Source: Rhytidiadelphus loreus
Lineage: Eukaryota > Streptophyta > Bryopsida > Hypnales > Hylocomiaceae
Assembly: GCA_947034895.1 (NCBI GenBank)
Contig: OX344764.1
Coordinates: 66,073,348 to 66,137,347, forward strand
Reading direction: 5' to 3'
DNA: 64,000 nucleotides
The position numbers and the translations under genes are program-made. The notes beneath the pieces were generated by a model. That model was not told the DNA's origin, searched no databases, and worked only from the letters and a program-made list of their open reading frames with translations. Below, piece by piece: positions 24,481-37,553 of the stretch; position 1 is the stretch's first letter, and every line of letters begins with the position of its first letter.

Positions 24481-25944
24481 GATTGGAGAATGACATACAT
24501 GCATATTGAAGCATGTTATTACATGTAGGAGGATTTTTAGCAATTGTACATGTAAAACACAAGCATTGCAATTCTGAACTGCAACTTGACCTAGTAGAAT
24601 ATGAGCATATTTGTACTTATGAATAGAGTTGTAATACTGATCTATAAATTTTCAAAGTGAGCATTGAAAAGCATAATTGCATTTGTGAAGTTCTAGATTC
24701 TTAAAAGAAACTTGTATTGTGTACTATGAATGCAAAAAATTTGATACAAATACAATCAATTGCATGGAAAAGAATCATTGTTTCATTCTACGATTTTGTA
24801 TTGTAGAAAAAATCAATAATTAGAAAATGCACCCCCCCCCCCCTTTTAGTAATGAGGTCAATTTTGTTCGAACGCTTCATAAGTGAAATTTTATACGGCC
24901 AAGTGCAAAAATTACAAATTCTGTGTTGACTCTCATGCACGTATCTTTTTTCCAATTTAAATTTTAATAAATTCATGCATGAATTTGATATACATGCCAC
25001 ATAAGACATTGGATTGGTTGTTTCAAAGGTAACGTAACATCTTGCCAAAACATCTACCTCTTATGTTTCTAAACTCTCAAGCCAGAAGCTTTGGATTTAG
25101 GACCTTTTAAAATGCACTTTCTTATTGCATTTTTGTATTTTGACAAAAGACAAGGAGCCACATGAAGGAAATTGCATTGAGAATGATATTTAGTATTATG
25201 TTACGTCCCGTGTTACCTACAAAGTTATTTACCACATTAGTGAACTCATAATAATTCTCATTTTGTAGTTGGTGATTGGTATTCATGTTGACATTCTAAT
25301 TTCTCCACCCATTATAAAGAGCTCATGATTTGAAATTAAATTTTGCCCCAAACTTTTGATTGGAGGCTCGAAATTTCAAACCGATTTTTGGAAATGAAAA
25401 AAGACTTCATTTAACAACTTTTCTTAGTTCGTAGTTTCTTTAAAAAAGTTATTCTACTATGCCTACATGAGTTTTGAAGTTCTACATTGCACATAGTTCC
25501 TACGTTTTCACAATGAGTGGTCAAGCTCTCATCTTCAAATTGTCCCATATCCTTTGAAGATTCATGATGTACAATGAATTTCATTATAAAAACAATTTCT
25601 CCACCCAATGTAAGGAGAACATGATTCGGAATTGAATTATAACATCCTCATTTCCAATACGTGAATTTCTTTACAATTCCTTGGATTTGGGAGAGTGTCT
25701 TCTTCATTTTCGAAGTCTTTCAAAAACTTGAATTGTGATAATTTTTTCTCATCAGATCAATATCGGTAAGCGGATGTGCCGGGGTCCGTGAGGTTTCGTA
25801 ACTGCTGAATAAAATACCAGCCATGTGGGAACAGCACCTGTTTAGGAAACAATTGGTATACTTTCGATCCTGAACTGCCGGAATAAAAAATGATTTCCTT
25901 TTAATGCTGAAGTTTTGATTTTAAGCACACACTGTTTGCAAACG
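24481..25944. other. AT-rich intergenic DNA
   Basis: Contains a 12-C run at 24832-24843 and a segment at 25330-25530 resembling 10900-11100 (shared TTTTGATT-GAGGCT-GAAAT and TTATTCTACTATGCCTA-like blocks), so it is a dispersed repeat. No genes recognised. Confidence 0.4.
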
Positions 25945-25964
25945 CCAGGTGGGAATGGGCCTTT
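25945..25964 (-). repeat. candidate right terminal inverted repeat (partner of 13271)
   Basis: CCAGGTGGGAATGGGCCTTT is the inverse of the 13271-13289 motif with 2 mismatches. Flanks show no convincing direct repeat. Confidence 0.35.
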
Positions 25965-26379
25965 ATGCTCTTAGTGACTCAACTTTGTATGATGGCATTT
26001 TTTGACTTCGAATACAAGTGCAGAAGCCCATCAAAGTCGGGCTGTCAACTTACAGAACAAGGCCATCGAGGCACACTACACATTCGAAACCTTCATTGTA
26101 CTAGCTATTGAGATCTCATCACCTAACCCGTTCTATACCATCAAGAATGAAAGTAACGATCATTCAGCGAGTACACAAAAACTCCTTTGCAACTCGATCA
26201 CCAAAACTTCAACCTGTTTTCCACTATGACATTCAAAGTATAGACTACAACTTTCAATGAATGTGATTATGAAATTCCAAATTATTTGAGTTTAGACAGA
26301 AAAAACAGACAATTAATTTTGCAAAAGAGCACAATACAAGAATGATAAGCATTGTATCCGAAGAAAGCATTACATGTTT
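25965..26379. other. intergenic DNA, nothing firm
   Basis: A 75-codon plus frame at 26002-26229 (contains NKAIEAHYTFETFIVLAIEI) is unrecognised. No repeat termini seen. Confidence 0.3.
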
Positions 26380-26700
26380 TTTGGCCTACCGGGAGGGCTG
26401 TTTTAGGCTGATTCCCATTGCTTGGAACCAACCTCTGTTGTGTGAAATAAAAAATTATTAAAAAATTATTAATTAATTAATTAATTTTTAAATGTATTAT
26501 TATTATTATTATTTATTATTAAACTAAATCTAAAACTAACAAATATTTGAAAATAATAATAATAAATTTATTATTTTATATTATATGACGTGGCAATTAC
26601 CATGCCATGTGAGTAGGCTATTGTGATGAAATTCTCAGAGTTTGGGAATTTGGGGGAACACAGGAGAACTTGTAGTCTTGTAGAGCAGCTGAAACTCATG
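26380..26700 (+). mobile_element. fragment of the TTAA family's D-module
   Basis: CGGGAGGGCTGTTTTAGGCT is shared with CGGGAGGGCCGTTTCAGGCT inside the element 44727-45612, and both are followed by an AT-rich stretch and then TGGCA-T-CC-TGC. Here the AT stretch is expanded into TTAA and ATT microsatellites (26465-26520). Ends not found. Confidence 0.35.
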
Positions 26701-28974
26701 TAATGGCACCTTACTTGACTCGTCACAAATACTCCACCCTAATTCTAACAGCAACTCTTCCTTGTCATAATTTCTTGTCTACAAGAATGAGAAACCTGTC
26801 CACCACAACACGTACACTTGAGCGCCTAACCCTGTTCTAGTACGCTTAAGAAGCCTTGCTTTAAACTCCTAAAGCCCTAAGTCCATTATAATCATCTATT
26901 GAGCACATTGTCAAGAATTAACTCAATGCACTAGAGGACAGGTTAACATGTTGTGAAGCAAATACAAGCAAGTAACACAAGGAAACATACCTCTTGTAGT
27001 GTATATATAGGAATCACACTCATTAACGAAAGAAACCCTAATTTTTTGACCACCCAGATCATCTCCTTGTTGGTACAATCAATGGCTACTTGTTTTTTAG
27101 TTGATCATCTGATAACAACATTAGAGTGGGGTACTATTTTTCCAATATTCACATCAATTGTTCTCATTTTTTTCAATAGGAGGGGGTAGGAAAGTGCAAG
27201 GCCAAAGCAAGCAACATCTTTTGAGTGGATAGTCAAGTTCATGTCTAGTTGAATGTCTGCAAGCCAACCTAGCTCTCTAGGGGTTTTTTAGGCAATGAAA
27301 TGCCCAATTTCCTCCAAAAAAATGGGCAACTTCAAGCCTGTAGAAAATAAAGAGGGAAAATGTGTTAAAAATGTTGGATTGTAATGATGGCCTTGCACAT
27401 TGTTGCTACAATGTTTCCAAAACCTCATTTCATCCATCATATAGAGCCAATACATACAAAAATTGCATACTCAAAATTAGCCTCTTTAAAATTCAATCCC
27501 CCCAAATGAAGGAGCCACAAAACTTAAAACCTTCTTGAAAGAAAGGCCTCATAACTATTTGTTCAACCCCCCCCCCAAAAAAAATCTAGCTCTTCTACCA
27601 TTGGAACGAGTACTAGCATCCTCATTGAATGAGTCAATGATTACTATCAACATTGTTATTGAAGAATTAATCTCAACCAACTGCATTTGAACCAATATAT
27701 ATTTTTTTTTTCATTTTTTATGAAGTGCCAAAGTGGTGATGTAAAATATTATAGTTGTGCTCCAAATTTCAACATTCATCCACATATTGAATAGAAAATG
27801 TCACATTAGCACATATCACATGTCCATAATTCTATTTTCATCCACAATTTGGAGATTTCTTTCAAGTTGTTTTTTTAAAATTTGAAGTTTTTTGGTGAAA
27901 ACTTCACAATTTGTTTTCATTTTATCCCATTTACTTTTTTGGTGCAATCTAGCACTATAAAGCCCAAAAAAATCCCTAATTTGAACTATCATAGAAGTGT
28001 AGAATTTTATGCTTGAATGATGCCACAAAAGTCATTGAAAATCTTGTAGCACCCATTCAATCCTATCTTTCCTACCCTTGTTTGACAAAGAATGCCTTTC
28101 ATCTCTATCACACCATTTTTATAGATCAAATCCATGATTGCATATTAAACAACAAGTCTACTAGTAGAAAAGAGGTTTTGGGTCACCAAGCTATTAATAT
28201 ATTAAGATGACAAAAATGCTAGTTTAAATTTGAATTGCATGGTTTAACCTTCAAATGTAAATTCAATCACTAACATTCAATGTTTGATTTTGGGCAATCT
28301 TTTTGGACAAAGAAGATTTCTTTTGTAAAAATAGTATTTATATATGAAAACAAAATTAATTTGTCTTTCTCTTTTGATATTCCAAACTAATATTTGTATG
28401 GTCAAAATTTATTATAAGGAAAATAGTACAAGGTGCTTAGTATTTGCTTAATAGTAAAAAATTTACTATTATTAATGTTTCATGAATGAATCCTTCCCAT
28501 TATTTCAAATCAATCAAAACTAAAAGCTCGCCAATCATATATATTTCAAAGCAAAAAAATGAAAATGAAATTTCTAGTGAATTTCTAGAAGGAAATCTTC
28601 AAAATAGATTTACAACAAATCTGTAGATGTTTTTCAAATTTGACCATAAGTCAAAGATAGAAGCCGAAGCCAAAGCTAAATCTAGACTACACAACAATTC
28701 TACATGGAAAAATCAAATCAAAGAATTATAATTAATTGAATTAAAAGTCTAGAAATGATAATAAAATATTGATAATAATAATAAAATTAATTTTTTATAA
28801 AAACCAATAAATTATATATAGAAAATACATTAAAAATATTAATAAAATTTAAATTTAAATTTAAAATAAGTAGATTTCTCTTTAAATACAATCTTTAGTT
28901 TTTTCCTTGACTTCAGGGTTTAGTATGTCAAAATTATGTATTTTTTTTTATAATTTACTAATTCAATTTATGTA
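26701..28974. other. AT-rich intergenic DNA
   Basis: No credible genes; several AT-only tracts (28735-28870). Unassigned short frames at 26953 (78 codons) and on both strands near 28000. Confidence 0.4.
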
Positions 28975-28979
28975 GAAGG

Positions 28980-29808
28980 GATTTGGAGGTTCCAAAGGGC
29001 TGCGAGTTCTAAGGCTGTGAGGAACAAGGGCACTTTGCCACTCCAATAGTTTGATGTGGCCGGACTTCGGCCACTTTAGATTAAAAAATAAATACATGAA
29101 AAAAATTCAACTTTTTTTCCATTTAAAAACTAAAAAAAAAACTAATTTAGATTCTGACAACGAGCCATTTTTCACTATAGGGGAACAATGAATGGAATAG
29201 CAAGGGAAATAGGCCTAAAACGGCCCTTCCCTTGTCCCAAATCACATCTAATGATTTCTTTCAAACCATTGCTTACAATTGTATAATTTGCACATTTGTC
29301 AATTATGACTACATGATGGAATTTAAATTTAAATTTTTAATAATTCTAAAGTAGAATTGAAACATGTTAATGGTAAGAATTTTGTATCAAACAATCTAAA
29401 CCCTAAAGAATTCTTTTTTTCCAAAATGATAAAAATTGAGTTTAGAAATGAATCCTAGATGCTATCTTTGCAAAAAGATGCCTTGATTGCCTGTAAAATA
29501 AGAGTCTCAATAACTTCCATATTAATCCAAATGAAATGAATAAAGGAATTCTATACAGGCATAAAATATTTTCTATTCAAAATTTATTTTATTTCAAATT
29601 ATTTCAAATTTTTGTGACTTTTTTTTGTTCCCCGGGATTGACTATAATTACATTGGGTGGTATAACTTTTTCTTTGGAAATTGATTAAATAAAAACTATA
29701 TTTTCAGAAAGCTAATCTATTTTTTTATGTTGAAAAATTTAGATTTTAGGTACCGGCCTTAATTCCTAAAAAGTGTATTTAGAGACAATGGTCCTTTAGA
29801 AATCCAAT
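28980..29808 (-). mobile_element. degraded TTAA-family element, D-C arrangement
   Basis: Contains the D-module inverted (GGCCTAAAACGGCCCTTCCC near 29213) and a C-arm (GAAATGAATCCTAGATGC, CCAAATGAAATGAATAAAGG, GACAATGGTCCTTTAG near 29785) in the order expected for an inverted copy of 44727-45612. The terminal TTAA sites have decayed, so borders are approximate. Confidence 0.4.
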
Positions 29809-30893
29809 GTATAGAAAAAAAAATTGAACTCAATTTTTATAATTATATATATAATTATGTATGGACATAAAGAATTTAAATTGTTTTTTTGAATAATTTC
29901 TCTATTATGATTGGTGTGTTTCAATTATATTTAAAACAATTCAAGTTTTTTTTTATTGTATTTAATATCTACTTCTACTTCACAATCTTTTAAGAATAAA
30001 AGAAACCAAGTTTTTAAATTATTTTAAATTTTTTCTAAACTCTCAACTCAGTTTTGCAACATGAAGGGAAACAAAATTTAATTTTACAATATTTTGTGCA
30101 ATTTTTTTTATTTAAGAGGTTTCAAAGTCTAGTGACATAGTATGGCTACATCTAAAATCAAATATTATTTCATACTTTAAATGCTAATATTATGCAATCT
30201 ATGTGATCTAAGTTTTTGTATATTTTTAAGTATCATCATACTAGTCTAGAGCAAGAACATATGGTTGGAAATACTAGAAATTAATTTTTTTTTGATTTTG
30301 TCTCTTATATTAGCAATGGTAGCTTTAGAATTGTTTTCAGTAAAACTTTTTCATAGAATTTAAAGAGTTAAATGGTAGGAATATTCTTAGATTCATTTGA
30401 GTGGTGAAAGTGATTAATTCACAAGAAAAATTTGCTAAACTTAGGAGGTAGATTGATTTGTTTCATGTGGTACATTTTGAGATTGGAAAGGAACTTCAAA
30501 AGGATAGTATGTTCAAGGGTACTTTATTAAGAATGAAATTGGGACAAGGAATGGAATAAGGTTCCTTTGCCTTAGATTGACCAAATTTTATATGTTCAGG
30601 TTGACATTGAAAATAAAATAAAATAAAATATTTTAAATTGGCAATTTTTACAATCTTGAAACCTAAATCTATACTAATTCTAGGTTTTAGAACTTTGTAC
30701 AAAAGAATATCACAAATTTTGTCACTCAAAAATCACACCTCTTTAATGGTTCTAATGCACCAACAAATTAACCATTTGGATTTGCAATGCAAAAGCTTTA
30801 AAGGATCAATAATAAAAAGTTCATAAACTTCCACTTCATCATATGCTAAAGTGTTGCATTCCTTTGAACCTTGAAATACCAAAGGAGTCAGAA
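29809..30893. other. AT-rich intergenic DNA
   Basis: Degenerate family-like fragments (near 29930-30130) but no termini and no genes. The antiparallel frames at 30496-30826 look like chance. Confidence 0.4.
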
Positions 30894-31823
30894 TTAACTT
30901 TTAAAGGACCGTCACTATACTTTCACCAAAAACTCTCCAAAACTGCCATTTCTAGTACAAGTACCAAAATTTTGAAAAAAATCTTTTTTTGACATATTAA
31001 CCATAGGATCTTGTATTATATAGTATCAAAAACATGTGGTAAAAATTTCAGACATTTCCACCGGGTGGATTGCAAGATATAAGCATTCAAATTAGCTAAA
31101 ATCATTTTTTTACCCTGCGAAAAGCAGGGCAGCTGCACTTCACAAGCTCACATTTTTATGAAAAAATGACCTAAATGGTGGTGATTCTTTGGATTTGGTT
31201 TCCTAGACAAGTTGGCCACATGCTTGAAAATTTTCAGATCATTTGGAATAGTACAACATATAGGAAAAAAATAGTAAGTAGGTAGTAGTAGAGAATGATT
31301 AAAAATACTAAATTATTTACAATTTAAATATGGAGTTAAAAATTTCCAATCCCAGTGGTCGAAATGTTGTAATAATGTATCTACATCCTAAAATTTTATT
31401 TTTGTCCAAAAATATTGAAAATTGGGTAAGATAAAGGATTTCAAAGTTTATTTTAGAGTAGGAAATCCAAAACTGCCCGCAAACAAAAAATCCTCATAAC
31501 TTTTGACTCATTGATCAAAATGGAATGATTCAAAACTTTTTGTGTATATAAAACTCTAGAAAATCAATTCCAAATTTTTGTTTCTGAAAAAAGGGATTTT
31601 TTTAATCTGCCCGAACTGCCCGCTTGGGAAAAAAAGTAACATATTAGGCTATAACTTTTGACTCGTATTTCCAAATGTCATGAAATTTGGTGCATATGAA
31701 AGATCTTCCTCGCCCCCACATTCTATTAAAATTTCAGCCCCAAATATGAAAATCTCCGCTCGTAGGTACCTGCCCAAAAAATTTATACAGCCAAAAAACA
31801 TAGTCTGGTCCTTTAGGGGTTAA
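30894..31823 (+). mobile_element. TTAA-bounded MITE, A-C type, near-identical sister of 53636-54565
   Basis: 930 bp, exactly the length of the copy at 53636-54565, and nearly identical along its whole length by eye. Starts TTAACTTTTAAAGGACCGTC and ends GTCTGGTCCTTTAGGGGTTAA-like sequence. Blocks: TTTCACCAAAAACTCTCCAA, AGCAGGGCAGCTGCACTTCA, CGCTCGTAGGTACCTGCCC. Such similarity at 22.7 kb distance suggests recent spread. Confidence 0.82.
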
Positions 31824-32820
31824 CTTATGAATGGTCAAATACAACTTATTTTCATTGAGAATTGGATTATTTTCATCCAAATCTTTTTTTGGAGACTTCC
31901 TTTAATTCAATTGAATGTCTATGTAGCACTTATTGGTGAAAAAACCCTCAATGAGAAATTGTAGAACTTTCAACAAAATATCACAATATTTAAAATGCAT
32001 TTGACATTGCTTACTTTGTTTAGCCTTGGTTGGAGTTTAGCCATCAAAAAAATATTTTTTGAATTTAAATTTAACCATTGAAATGATTCAACGAAAGCTT
32101 GCTAAATTCATTTTCTACTTCAATTTTTTTGGATTTACAAAAGACACATGATTTTATCTATCTAAAATAGAAATAAAAGTTTAAAAGTAAATTTAGCTGC
32201 AAAATGACTATACAAATTGAAGAATTTTGATATTTGGCCATATTGTCATAGACTTCGACCTTTTGGGGGTTACCCCTTGAGGTGTTGAAGTCAAAATTCT
32301 TCATGATGAAATTAAAAGAGTATTTTAGATGTTGTTTTGTCAAAAGAATTCTCATTCATTCAAATTTGCACCTTAGGTGTTGTTGATTTATATTAGCTCT
32401 CTTCTTTTGCAAAGGTTATCTAGACCTTGATTTAGAAAGAAAACAATCCAATGTGGTTAGACTCCAATCATGTCTTGCCATTGTCTAGGCCATTGTCAAT
32501 TCAAAAAGAATATATATAAGGTCAAGTCGAAGAAGAATTCAAATGCAATTTAGAATAAGAAAAACAAATTAGAGACTAAAGTTACTAAACCAAATAGAAA
32601 ATGACATTTCATGACTTTAGGATAAATTTGATATTTCAATCAAATAACTTCTCACTCATCCAAGATAATCGAGAAGATAATGGATGGATTACTAGGGATA
32701 TCAAGAAGTAACTTGACTCCCTTTATGAATTGAAAAAGAGGTATAATTTGATATGCTATTGTAAAATGATATATGTAAGACAAAATTTGCATAAGTTCTC
32801 TAAATTAAAGGTTTTGCACG
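31824..32820. other. AT-rich intergenic DNA, nothing recognised
   Basis: No frames or repeat borders that can be supported. Confidence 0.4.
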
Positions 32821-33050
32821 TTAACCCTTAAACGCCAAGGATGACGTTTGGCATTCAATGGATGACAGGAAATCCTTGTACTAGGATAGAAGTGCAACTC
32901 TTCATCTTTGGAATTTTGTTGAGAAAAGGGGAGATCTTCTACAGTAGTTTGACCTCCAATGAGTGCTTTTGCTATTTCTAAAGCCCATGACTCACAAGGT
33001 AATAAAAAGGGATGATTTCCAAGGTCACCCCTTTGTCTTTTAAGGGTTAA
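32821..33050 (+). mobile_element. 230-bp TTAA-bounded MITE with a different interior
   Basis: Starts TTAACCCTTAAACGCCAAGG and ends TTTGTCTTTTAAGGGTTAA. It shares only the termini with the 0.9-kb copies; the interior (AGTGCAACTCTTCATCTTTG) is unrelated. It is the shortest complete member, 2.1 kb upstream of the Roco start. Confidence 0.65.
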
Positions 33051-33745
33051 AGAATTCAAGAACCTACTGACTGTCGAAGATATTGGAGTAACTGCATGCT
33101 ATGGGTCACAAGATACTCGGGGTGTCCCTGTATAAGTTATCTCGTATACGGTATCCACGGCGGGCTTGATCGAACAGACTTTCGTTGAACACAGAGTCAC
33201 CAGTCTTGTATTGCGGTCCACTTGCCAAGCTATTTACCATCAGATATGGCAGTCACACGGCCGGTTGCATGGATATTCGATCCTCCACCAGGCCAAGTTA
33301 AGCCACGAGAAGACTGTGGCTCAGGTAGACAGGTGATAACATATATACAACATCGGCAGCTGCCAATTGTTGTGGACAGATTCTTCAGTTGGTCTCTTGC
33401 GGATCGGAGCCCAGACGAATTCGTTCATTGTGTGTAGGCCTGGCTTGCCTGGACGCGTCATGCAATTGCAAACACAGGCAATCATTTCAATTCAGCAGTG
33501 TCTGAACTTGGGGAAGATTGTCTGCACATTTGGTGGATTTGCAGCTTGATTGTCCCTACTAGCTAGCTGCATGGCCGGCGTCGCCATACAATTAATTTAA
33601 TTTTGTTTCAAATCGAACGATCACGACTCAACGATGTCAATTCCAAGCAAGGGTTGTGCACTTGCACATGACAGTTACGTTACCAAGGTGCCCACTAAAG
33701 CCGACGATCATTGCGCAGGATTCGCGCTGAATATCCAAGACCGAG

Positions 33746-34273
33746 TTATAGGTGAACCCATAAACGGGCCCATAAACAATGCGGAGGACGTTTTTCAGTC
33801 GACGAATGACAAAGAATCTCTCCATGTGGGACATAAGTGCAACTATTCATCCCCCACTGGCCCTCAATATCCGGATCTGAGAACAAAATGGTATTGTAGA
33901 TCTCCAAATTGTCGGTAACATCATTGACTGGGAATTGTGGAGAACGCATAAGTGAGTGCACACTGTTCTCTAACTTGTGTTGCAATTCTGAGCTTGGGCT
34001 TCGTATCTCCTTCAGAACCACTGCTCTGCATGTCCTTGTAGTAGCAGGGAGCCTTTGGTCGTCCGTATCATTTTCTGGACTCTCTCTCTCTTCGACGTGG
34101 GTGCAGCTCCATATCAGTTTCAGTATCCGCAAGTTGCTTGCAGATCGAGCACCTCGAAACATTAATTCTGCTTCTACCACCAGTTCCATACAAGTGCAGT
34201 GCGGGAGCTCGATCTGACGTATATATATTGAAGCTCCGTAGACGTTCTTCTTACTTGCGGTGAAGTGAAGCAA
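33746..34273 (-). CDS. hypothetical protein, 175 codons
   Basis: Longest unassigned minus frame of the window, starting MLHFTASKKNVYGAS, with balanced composition (TCMELVVEAELMFRGARSAS, LKEIRSPSSELQHKLENSVH). No domain recognised. Shorter plus frames overlap it (33634-33918 and 33909-34217), so its reality is uncertain; it could be an exon of a gene divergent from Roco. Confidence 0.25.
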   Translation of the reverse strand: MLHFTASKKNVYGASIYIRQIELPHCTCMELVVEAELMFRGARSASNLRILKLIWSCTHVEERESPENDTDDQRLPATTRTCRAVVLKEIRSPSSELQHKLENSVHSLMRSPQFPVNDVTDNLEIYNTILFSDPDIEGQWGMNSCTYVPHGEILCHSSTEKRPPHCLWARLWVHL

Positions 34274-34612
34274 GCTCTTTGTGAAGAGGTATATATAGTT
34301 TGCTACTTACTAACTTTCTCCTCCCAGACTCTTAAGAGTACTTCATTTGCACCTTAGTTTGTACTTTGTTTTGTGTCAAGTTTCGCGCACATGATATGCA
34401 ACACCATGCCTTGACCAGCTCCTTTGTGGAGTTGAAGCATTCATGTTTTGAGCAGTCAGCACGTTCATATGATGTTCTCTGTGAACGGAATGAAGAGCCT
34501 GGTCATTGACACATGTGTTAACCATCGAAATAGTTACAGCTATAATATGGTGGACTAGGTGTTCGAAGGAGAGGTACCTTGAACTACAAGTGCGTCCTTG
34601 ATAGGTTGCGTG

Positions 34613-34882
34613 TCATCGTACACAACTTCGCTCATTGAGATTATGGCAGTTGGTTCTAAGTGTGTCCATTTCATTCTTGCAGGTTGTTTCCACATTATTT
34701 TCGAAGAATGATGCGGAGGCTTGTGGGTCTAGTTCACTCATTTCTTCCCTTGTTTCCATTGTGACCTTGTGGCGTGTGGTGTATGCGCAAAGTGACACAT
34801 ATGACCTTCTAATATAAGCCCTGTAGAGTACATTGCGTTGTGCATGGTAACGGTGGATCATGCAGTGACAAGTTGCAAGCAC
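34613..34882 (-). CDS. hypothetical reading frame, 89 codons
   Basis: Contains TMETREEMSELDPQASASFF. Same strand as 33746-34273, 340 bp away; it may belong to the same unrecognised transcription unit or be chance. Confidence 0.18.
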   Translation of the reverse strand: MLATCHCMIHRYHAQRNVLYRAYIRRSYVSLCAYTTRHKVTMETREEMSELDPQASASFFENNVETTCKNEMDTLRTNCHNLNERSCVR

Positions 34883-36577
34883 ATGATGGCTTGTTGCTTG
34901 GAATTAGAGGCTGCTAGTGGTCTTCTTGGTAAAGACGTTTGAAGGTTGGTGACTGCGTTGTGTAACTCGGGAAGTACGTCGGTGAGGTATTTCAATTGCT
35001 CAGCAGGGAAAATCGGAGAAGGGTCGTTGGGAAGCTAAAGCTCACACGGTTGTAAGCCTCAGTCAACCGTTTTCTGATCATCGCACAATCTGTTTGTTCG
35101 TGAGATTTTGCATTGAGGGAGGGATAGTCGCTTGAGGTCAAAATGAGGAAGGTTTTGAATTTCCTGGTGTGTTTATTTAGCTTCTGGGCTTGGAAAGATT
35201 TCCTCCTTCGTTGGCTGCGGAGGTCTCCCTCCTATCCTGCCAGCGGAGAGACTGAGGGCTCGGAGCATTTGGCTTCTCAAGAATCGCAACCAGAGTCGGA
35301 GTTGGCACGGTTTCTCTCATCCTTACCCGAAAATGAACGCTGGTGCAGAGGTTTGAAGATTGATGGAGACTCTATTGTCGAACTGAACTTTGGACCGAAT
35401 TGGAAAACATAGTGCCCCGACATGCAAGCAGGTTATCATGGGTTTCTCAGGGCAATTGCTTCATCAAAAATTGTATTTCATGAAGAGGGGCAGATCAATC
35501 TACAAGGGGATGATTCTTTCAAACACATGGAAGCATTTGCAGACGCACTCCGCCAATCTAGCAACGCTTTCAAAAAACTCAAGCTGGAGTGTTGGAGCGT
35601 ATCCGCAATCCCGTTTGCCAAATGTGTCTCGAGCATGCTTCTTGGAAATGGTACTACTCAAGATCTTCGTCTTGATTTTCGTAGTCTGAATGGGAAGATG
35701 GGCAAAGAGGTGGCTGTAGAATTTATGGCCATTATTGTTGTACCTCACATTCTTCAAATTCTTAAATCATTTAAATTCCGTGGTCCTCATTCAGACGGTG
35801 AGGGAATGGAGCAATTGATGAAGTCCTTCAACAATCCTGACAGTGTACTTGAAGAATTGGGAATCTATTCTACAACATCAGATGCTCAACTTGAGCATGT
35901 AAGCAGCTTGCTTGCTGGAAGCACATCCCTCAAAGCACTCTCTGTCAATACTTATGATAGTGGGAAGAGGGACAAATGCACGAGAGGGTACACTAACATA
36001 GCATCCGCCTTGTGTTCCAACCGATCTCTTCAAGTTCTACGTTGTGGAATTTCTTGTAGCATGGAATTGAAGGCATTGTTGGATCCGTTGATGCCCAAGA
36101 CCAACAATCTCCAACTCAATACCACTCTCACTCGTTTGGTTTTATTTGGGATTGAAGGGGGGAAAGAAGGGATCGAAACCTTAGTTGACATGCTTCGAAC
36201 CAATAGATCCTTGTTGGATTTAACTCTCGTGGAACTAGATGAATTAAGTTCCAAAGATGCTAAAGCGACTAAAAATGTTTTGGCAATTTTAGAAGCTCTC
36301 AAGTCCAACAAATCTTTGAAGAGTATTGGTTTCCCAAGGTGTTCAGCAGTGGTTGGTTACAAAGTACTTGGAACGATGATGGACTTGTTATTGGAGAATC
36401 ATTGTATTGAAGACATTGACTTATCGGACACGGGTTTGCAAGCATCAGGAGATGCAGAATATGTATGTTCTGCATTATCAAAGAGAAAGAAAATGAAATT
36501 GTGGGGTATTGTACAAGGCATGGCAAATGTGAAACCAACATCTGGGCGAGTATTTTTGTGCGGACAACCATTTGCTG

Positions 36578-37553
36578 GTATGCTATGCATATCCCAAGTT
36601 TTGTATGTAGATGTATTATTCTTGATATTCATTTACTGAAATTTGAAATTGAAATGAATACTGAAAATGTATAGAATATACAGATTAATTCCATAACTAA
36701 TTTAGATGTGTAACCGTCTGCAACATTGCAAATATAAATTCCTAAAGAAGTTTCATTAATTTTGACTATGCTCTACTATACAAGTTTTTTAGAGATAGTT
36801 CATGAAGTTTCTAGGATAGATCTTGGTTGTCATATTCTTTATTTGATGGATTGTTCCAACTAATACAACAATAGTTACATTTGAGGTTGTTTCAAATTTG
36901 GTAGACTTTGTAAGTAGTTCTAATGCTTACGTCTCTTTAATGAATATCATGATGAATATATTTATTTGGTTGGATTGACACATATCTAAATTAAAAACTT
37001 TGAATCATTCTATTTTATATAATGAAATTATGGTTAATTGGTTATAAGGAGATTAGTTTTATAGATCTCATAATTACTATTTACCAAAAAAAATTGTATA
37101 AAGTTTTCTTTTGAATGTAATTTTCAAAGTTTCAAGAAAAAATAGAAGTATTGCCAATTCATGTTGCATATTTGAACATTCTCACTCCTTAGATTGGTCT
37201 TTATCAATGTCATATCAAAATTATAACAATTTTACTATAGTTTAGTATATTGTTTCAAAATTGAATTTAAACAAGATTCCTATTGAATTTGTTTCATTCA
37301 ATTTTCAATTCTTATTCTTAATATTTTATTATTTAGCATGTATTGAGAAATCCCAATAATTTTTACATAAAATTTTGAAAACAAGACTTCACCTTTAAAA
37401 ATGATTGGATAGAATTTGGTTTGGATTTGAAGGTTCATGACCTTGTAATGAGCTCTATGTTGTAATTGAATGGCATCAAATTCATCTCCACAATTTATAA
37501 TTTTGACATTGCAATCAAAACACTAGTGTTGACCAAAATTGGCTTGTGTATAG
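36578..37553 (+). other. intron 1 of the Roco gene, inside the P-loop
   Basis: 976 bp, GT...AG (gtatgc...tatag). Splicing joins G and GT to form the glycine of GKT. Without the join no P-loop exists in either exon, which strongly supports this boundary. Confidence 0.85.

Larger units (their letters stand above)
33051..35142. other. GC-richer 5' flank of the Roco gene
   Basis: Distinctly richer in GC than the repeat region, with CpG-containing segments and a TATATATA at 34220-34228. It probably includes the Roco promoter and leader. Frames on both strands here are unassigned. Confidence 0.4.

Noticed and set aside
24832..24843. Run of 12 C as a possible regulatory or G-quadruplex site
   Set aside because: A lone homopolymer in repeat DNA, length likely variable; no further support.
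33634..34217. Plus-strand frames upstream of Roco as additional 5' exons
   Set aside because: No splice-consistent join to 35143 and no LRR-like content; they overlap the minus frame of 33746-34273.
35405..35430. Intron removing the TAG at codon 90 of Roco
   Set aside because: The nearest GT and AG are under 25 nt apart, and the frame is uninterrupted on both sides.
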